From the NCBI GenBank assembly GCA_021324035.1, contig JAJPJU010000081.1:1-8846 (forward strand): DNA of 8,846 nucleotides, read 5' to 3'. Under the pieces are notes generated by a model that had not been told where the DNA came from, ran no database searches, and saw only the letters and a program-made list of their open reading frames with translations. Shown one piece after another: positions 5,963 through 8,846 of this stretch (positions are counted from its first letter, which is position 1; each line of letters opens with the position of its first letter). Made by a program: the position numbers and the translations under genes. The DNA comes from Spartobacteria bacterium. GTDB lineage: Bacteria; Verrucomicrobiota; Verrucomicrobiia; Chthoniobacterales; UBA10450.

Positions 5963-6555
5963 TGAAACGTCGCCTTTTCCAATTTGGAATTCTTACGGCT
6001 GTGATCGCGCTGGTTGGCTTCGCTCAGGCTCAAATGTTCGGCCCAAAAATGAAAAAGCCGAGCGAGCTGATTTCAAAACAGGCGCCGTTGAAAGTGAATC
6101 AACAATTGCTCGCCCAGGCGACGCCGGACAATACCCACATCGTGGTATCGATTCCCAAACAACGCGCCTTCTTGATGATTGGCGAACAAATCGTGGCGGA
6201 TGGACCGATTTCGTCCGGAAAGCGGGGGCACGAAACGCCGCGCGGACATTTCAACGTCATGGAGAAGGATCCCAATCATCATTCCAGTATCTACGGCGAT
6301 TTCGTGGACGGCCGGGGCCGGGTCGTGCGCGCAGGCGTGAGCGCTCACATTGATTCTGCGCCGAGTGGAACGCACTTTGCAGGCGCGTCGATGAAATGGT
6401 TTCTCCGACTCACTGGTGAGGGCGTTGGAATGCACATCGGCATTTTGCCCGGCTATCCGGCTTCGCACGGATGCGTTCGGGAATCGGTTGACGGCGCGAA
6501 ATTATTTTACGATCACGCCAAAGTCGGCACGCCGGTGGACGTCGGCGATTTCTAG
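5962..6555 (+). CDS. L,D-transpeptidase (YkuD domain), exported
   Basis: A 197-aa protein with a signal peptide (MKRRLFQFGILTAVIALVGFAQA, cleavage about 23/24) followed by a linker and a YkuD catalytic domain (about 57-197). Such enzymes form 3-3 cross-links in peptidoglycan or attach proteins to it, using an active-site cysteine. The motif is clear: HIGILPGYPASHGCVR (158-173) with H158, S168, H169, G170 and nucleophile C171, then R173. KRGHETPRGHF (87-97) is the usual lead-in (family form TPxGxF). No LysM or other wall-binding domain is present, so it is a minimal enzyme. The start is the ATG at 5962, sharing one base with the stop of the lysozyme-like gene (TAATG), so the two are probably translated together; an in-frame upstream ATG at 5914 lies inside the previous gene and would spoil the signal peptide. 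The stop TAG overlaps that of convergent cinA in a shared CTAG. Confidence 0.93.
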   Translation: MKRRLFQFGILTAVIALVGFAQAQMFGPKMKKPSELISKQAPLKVNQQLLAQATPDNTHIVVSIPKQRAFLMIGEQIVADGPISSGKRGHETPRGHFNVMEKDPNHHSSIYGDFVDGRGRVVRAGVSAHIDSAPSGTHFAGASMKWFLRLTGEGVGMHIGILPGYPASHGCVRESVDGAKLFYDHAKVGTPVDVGDF

Positions 6556-7781
6556 ATCAATTTTCGTCGCAACATTTCGAACGCGACCTGGGCGACGAGT
6601 TGCTTGAAAGTTTCGCGATCGCTCGGGAAAAATAATTTTCGGACCTTGGTTTCGGTTTCGTATGCCAGCGCCACATAAACCGTTCCCACAGGTTTTTGCT
6701 CTGAGCCGCCGCCGGGCCCTGCGATGCCGGTCGTTGCCAGCGCATAAGTCGATTTTGCCCGCCTCCGCGCGCCTTCCGCCATCGCTCGCGCCACTTCTTC
6801 ACTCACTGCACCATGTTGCTCGATTAATTTGGAATCGACGCCCAGCACATCGGCCTTTGCTTCGTTCGCATAACAAACGTAACCGGCCAGGAGGACCGAC
6901 GAAGCGCCAGGAACATTTGTAATTCGATTCGCGAGCAAACCGCCCGTGCATGATTCCGCCGTTGCCAGCGTTTGTTTTTGCGCGGTCAGCAACGTTACCA
7001 GAACTTCCTCAAGGGCAGCGTCCGTGTCGGTGAAAATCACGTCGCCAAGCTCGGCCCGAACGATTTTTTCAGCCTGCTCAAGCGCAGCCCGTGGACCGAT
7101 CATTCGCAAATCCACTTCTCCGGGCCGCGCGCAATAGCCAAGCTCAACACCGGGAATTGCCAGAATTTTTTGCCCGACCTTTTCTTCAATAATTGATTCG
7201 CCCATGACCGCGATCTTGTAGAAGCGCCGCTCCACCGACAGTGGCTCTTTGATAATCGATCGAAGGATCGGTATGACAGATTGATGGAACATCGGCTGCA
7301 GTTCGCGCGGCGGCCCCGGCAAAAGAAAAATATGTGGCGACGAGACCTTCGAATTGATGTTCGCCTTCAGATACAAACCGGATGCGCTGCCATTTTCGTT
7401 CGGAAGAACCTGTGCGCCGGCCGGGACTTGCGCCTGCCGCGCGATGCTCGGGACCCATCGGATTCCACGAACTTTTAACCGCGTCTTGAGAGAAGCGAGC
7501 AACTCGTCATTCTCTTCCAGGTTCAATCCAAGCAATTCCGCCGCAACATCCCGCGTAATGTCGTCGCTGGTCGGACCAAGACCGCCGGTAACGAAAATGA
7601 TTTCAGCGCGGGAAAACAATTCCCGAAGTGTTTCGCCAATGACCGCACCGTCGCCTACCGTCCGCCGTTCCTCAATTCGCAGTCCGAGAGCAAAAATCTC
7701 GCGCGCGATAAAGGCGAGATGTGTGTCGTGAACATCGCCGGCCAGCAATTCCGTGCCGGTATTAAGAAGGACGACCCGCAT
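6552..7781 (-). CDS. cinA: CinA: MoCF-domain protein with C-terminal NMN deamidase
   Basis: 409 aa, the normal length of full CinA. The N-terminal MoCF-type domain (about 1-170; NTGTELLAGDVHDTH at 7-21, TGGLGPTSDDITRD at 65-78, LLPGPPRE at 153-160) is linked in CinA to ADP-ribose pyrophosphatase activity. The C-terminal PncC domain (about 255-409) carries ESCTGG (276-281), YANEAK (304-309), GAVSEE (324-329), TTGIAGPGGGS (350-360) and KPVGTVYVAL (363-372). This domain deamidates NMN to NaMN, recycling the NMN made by NAD-dependent DNA ligase; NaMN is the substrate of NadD, encoded in this window. All motifs appear intact. I chose the ATG at 7781, which opens directly on the MRVVLLNTGTELL strand. 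The frame stays open 40 codons further upstream, but those codons are translated from the intergenic repeats (RRWTFDVRCWTF) and are spurious. No strong Shine-Dalgarno is seen. It is 174 bp downstream of clpX on the same strand. Confidence 0.95.
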   Translation of the reverse strand: MRVVLLNTGTELLAGDVHDTHLAFIAREIFALGLRIEERRTVGDGAVIGETLRELFSRAEIIFVTGGLGPTSDDITRDVAAELLGLNLEENDELLASLKTRLKVRGIRWVPSIARQAQVPAGAQVLPNENGSASGLYLKANINSKVSSPHIFLLPGPPRELQPMFHQSVIPILRSIIKEPLSVERRFYKIAVMGESIIEEKVGQKILAIPGVELGYCARPGEVDLRMIGPRAALEQAEKIVRAELGDVIFTDTDAALEEVLVTLLTAQKQTLATAESCTGGLLANRITNVPGASSVLLAGYVCYANEAKADVLGVDSKLIEQHGAVSEEVARAMAEGARRRAKSTYALATTGIAGPGGGSEQKPVGTVYVALAYETETKVRKLFFPSDRETFKQLVAQVAFEMLRRKLI

Positions 7782-7786
7782 GGCTG

Positions 7787-7825
7787 CGAACGTCCAACAC
7801 CGAACGTCGAACGTCCAACGCCGAA
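7787..7825. repeat. Short direct repeats of a GAACGTCCAAC unit
   Basis: CGAACGTCCAAC occurs at 7787-7798 and again at 7808-7819, a 21-nt period, with a partial copy (CGAACGT) at 7801-7807 and a CCGAA tail. The array ends 6 bp upstream of the cinA ATG. On the minus strand it keeps an open frame that reads as a false N-terminal extension of cinA. I associate short-period arrays of this kind with intergenic DNA of Verrucomicrobiota and similar genomes, but that is from memory. No function is evident. Confidence 0.65.
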
Positions 7826-7829
7826 TTAT

Positions 7830-7877
7830 TGTAGCCGGGATCGTTGATCCTGGCCGCGACCGTCGGTCGCGGCTACA
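7830..7877. repeat. Palindromic REP-like element with two hairpins
   Basis: The outer ends TGTAGCC (7830-7836) and GGCTACA (7871-7877) are reverse complements. Inside are two hairpins, each with a 3-nt loop: GGATC-gtt-GATCC (7838-7850) and a perfect 9-bp stem GCCGCGACC-gtc-GGTCGCGGC (7853-7873). With the outer TGTA/TACA paired, the whole folds as a three-way junction, on DNA or RNA. There is no T-run after it on either strand, so it is not a plain intrinsic terminator. It lies between clpX and cinA and resembles the smaller element within nagZ at 2633-2665. Confidence 0.75.
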
Positions 7878-7955
7878 AGATCCCCCGATGCGCGCCCGCA
7901 TCAGTTTTGATTAATAACGCTTCAACCGCGTTTCCCGGCGTTTTCTGCCGAAAAA

Positions 7956-8846
7956 TCAGGCTGCGTCTTTGTCCTGCTTCTTGCGAATCAGGGGCAACTT
8001 TTTGCCTTCGACGACGGCGCGATTGATTGTGACCTCGGCGATATCTTCGCGACTCGGCACATCGTACATAATATCAAGCATTATGCGCTCGAGCATCGAA
8101 CGAAGCGCGCGTGCGCCGGTTCCCTTGGTGACCGATTGTCCCGCGAGAGCGCGCAACGCGTCCTTCGTGACGGTCAGTCGCACACCTTCCATCGAGAAAA
8201 GTTTCGTGTATTGCTTGATCATCGCGTTCTTGGTTTCGGTCAGAATCGCGACCATCTCATCCTCGGTCAGCGCATCGAGCGAAGCGACAACCGGCAACCG
8301 GCCGATGAATTCCGGAATCATTCCGAACGAGAGCAAATCTTCCGGTTCGACGTGACGGATCGCTTCCTTGCGGAAATTCTCTTCCACTTCCAGCGTGGGA
8401 CTTCCGAAGCCCATGACTTTTTGGCCAATCCGCTTCTGAATGATCTTGTCGAGGCCGATGAAGGCGCCGCCGCAGATAAACAAAATCTTCTCGGTATTAA
8501 CCTGAATGTATTCCTGATGCGGATGTTTCCGGCCACCCTGTGGCGGAACGTTACAAGTCGATCCCTCCAGAATTTTCAGCAAAGCTTGCTGCACACCCTC
8601 GCCGGAAACGTCACGCGTGATGGAGACGTTGTCGGTTTTGCGTCCGATCTTGTCGATCTCGTCGATGTAAACGATGCCGATCTCGGCGCGTTTCACGTCG
8701 TAATCGGCATTTTGAAGCAAGCGCAAAATAATGTTCTCAACATCTTCGCCGACGTAGCCGGCTTCGGTCAGTGTGGTTGCGTCCGCAATGCAGAATGGAA
8801 CGTCGAGAATCCGCGCCAGGGTTTTTGCGAGCAGTGTTTTTCCGGA
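7956..8846 (-). CDS. clpX: ClpX, ATPase subunit of the Clp protease (5' end missing)
   Basis: The last 296 codons of ClpX, the AAA+ unfoldase that recognises substrates and feeds them into ClpP. The coding frame continues to the window edge, which cuts it within the Walker A loop: the first visible residues are SGKT. Counting from there: pore-loop GYVG (30-33) in TEAGYVGEDVEN, Walker B IVYIDEIDK (58-66), GRKHP (105-109, the RKH loop), MGFG (145-148) at the position of the ClpP-docking IGF loop, EFIGRLP (179-185) with the arginine finger, and GTGARALR (242-249) with the sensor-2 arginine. All functional motifs are present. The C-terminus is short and charged (IRKKQDKDAA). The zinc-binding N-domain and start lie outside the window. 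ClpX is housekeeping; its usual partners clpP and tig would be expected further right (upstream). An internal TTG at 8726 is not the start. Confidence 0.97.
   Translation of the reverse strand, partial: SGKTLLAKTLARILDVPFCIADATTLTEAGYVGEDVENIILRLLQNADYDVKRAEIGIVYIDEIDKIGRKTDNVSITRDVSGEGVQQALLKILEGSTCNVPPQGGRKHPHQEYIQVNTEKILFICGGAFIGLDKIIQKRIGQKVMGFGSPTLEVEENFRKEAIRHVEPEDLLSFGMIPEFIGRLPVVASLDALTEDEMVAILTETKNAMIKQYTKLFSMEGVRLTVTKDALRALAGQSVTKGTGARALRSMLERIMLDIMYDVPSREDIAEVTINRAVVEGKKLPLIRKKQDKDAA

Noticed and set aside
7782..7901. A 40-codon N-terminal extension of cinA
   Set aside because: It is translated from the direct repeats and the palindromic element, and CinA proteins begin at the MRVVLLNTGTELL strand.
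7936..7955. A possible terminator after clpX (CGGC, 7-nt loop, GCCG, then five A)
   Set aside because: The stem is only 4 bp, and the A-run lies on the wrong side for minus-strand transcription, so it would not act as an intrinsic terminator for clpX.
1..8846. CRISPR arrays, tRNA or rRNA genes, phage or defence genes
   Set aside because: No regularly spaced repeats with spacers, no tRNA-like folds and no such protein families were seen; the window is almost filled with housekeeping and envelope genes.

Overview
The window looks like chromosomal DNA from a free-living Gram-negative bacterium of moderately high GC. My best guess is Verrucomicrobiota, possibly a soil lineage of the Chthoniobacterales type. 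That rests on the gene content, the loose use of Shine-Dalgarno sites and start codons (TTG, GTG and possibly ATA), and the palindromic and short-period intergenic repeats. It is not based on a marker gene, so the placement is tentative.

Layout, left to right. (1) A minus-strand cluster, read right to left: a cytosolic GH3 beta-N-acetylglucosaminidase (nagZ-type), an OPT-family oligopeptide transporter, and the first 36 codons of a small membrane protein whose ATG overlaps the OPT stop. (2) A 110-bp divergent region containing a near-perfect 30-bp inverted repeat built of 10-nt modules. (3) A plus-strand pair, nadD (NaMN adenylyltransferase) and rsfS (ribosomal silencing factor), overlapping by 4 nt; rsfS appears to start at ATA. 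(4) A minus-strand exported FKBP-type prolyl isomerase, convergent with rsfS. (5) A divergent plus-strand pair of exported cell-wall proteins, a lysozyme-like protein and a YkuD-type L,D-transpeptidase, joined by a TAATG overlap. (6) A minus-strand cinA (competence/damage-inducible protein with a C-terminal NMN deamidase) whose stop codon shares a CTAG with the transpeptidase stop. (7) A 174-bp spacer carrying short direct repeats and a palindromic element. (8) The 3' two-thirds or so of clpX, cut by the right edge.

Two themes run through the genes. One is envelope building and recycling: a periplasmic lysozyme-like protein, an L,D-transpeptidase, a periplasmic foldase, cytosolic NagZ, and a peptide importer that could take up released peptides (inference). 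The other is NAD metabolism: the CinA C-terminal domain is of the type that makes NaMN from NMN, and NadD adenylates NaMN.

I see no CRISPR array, phage, toxin system or other obvious new multi-gene system. The most unusual signals are small palindromic elements. One 33-nt element appears to be inserted in frame inside nagZ, adding 11 residues. A related element sits between clpX and cinA. The two share the GTAGC edge and a GC-rich hairpin with a 3-nt loop but differ in arm sequence, as expected of a dispersed REP-like family under structural constraint.
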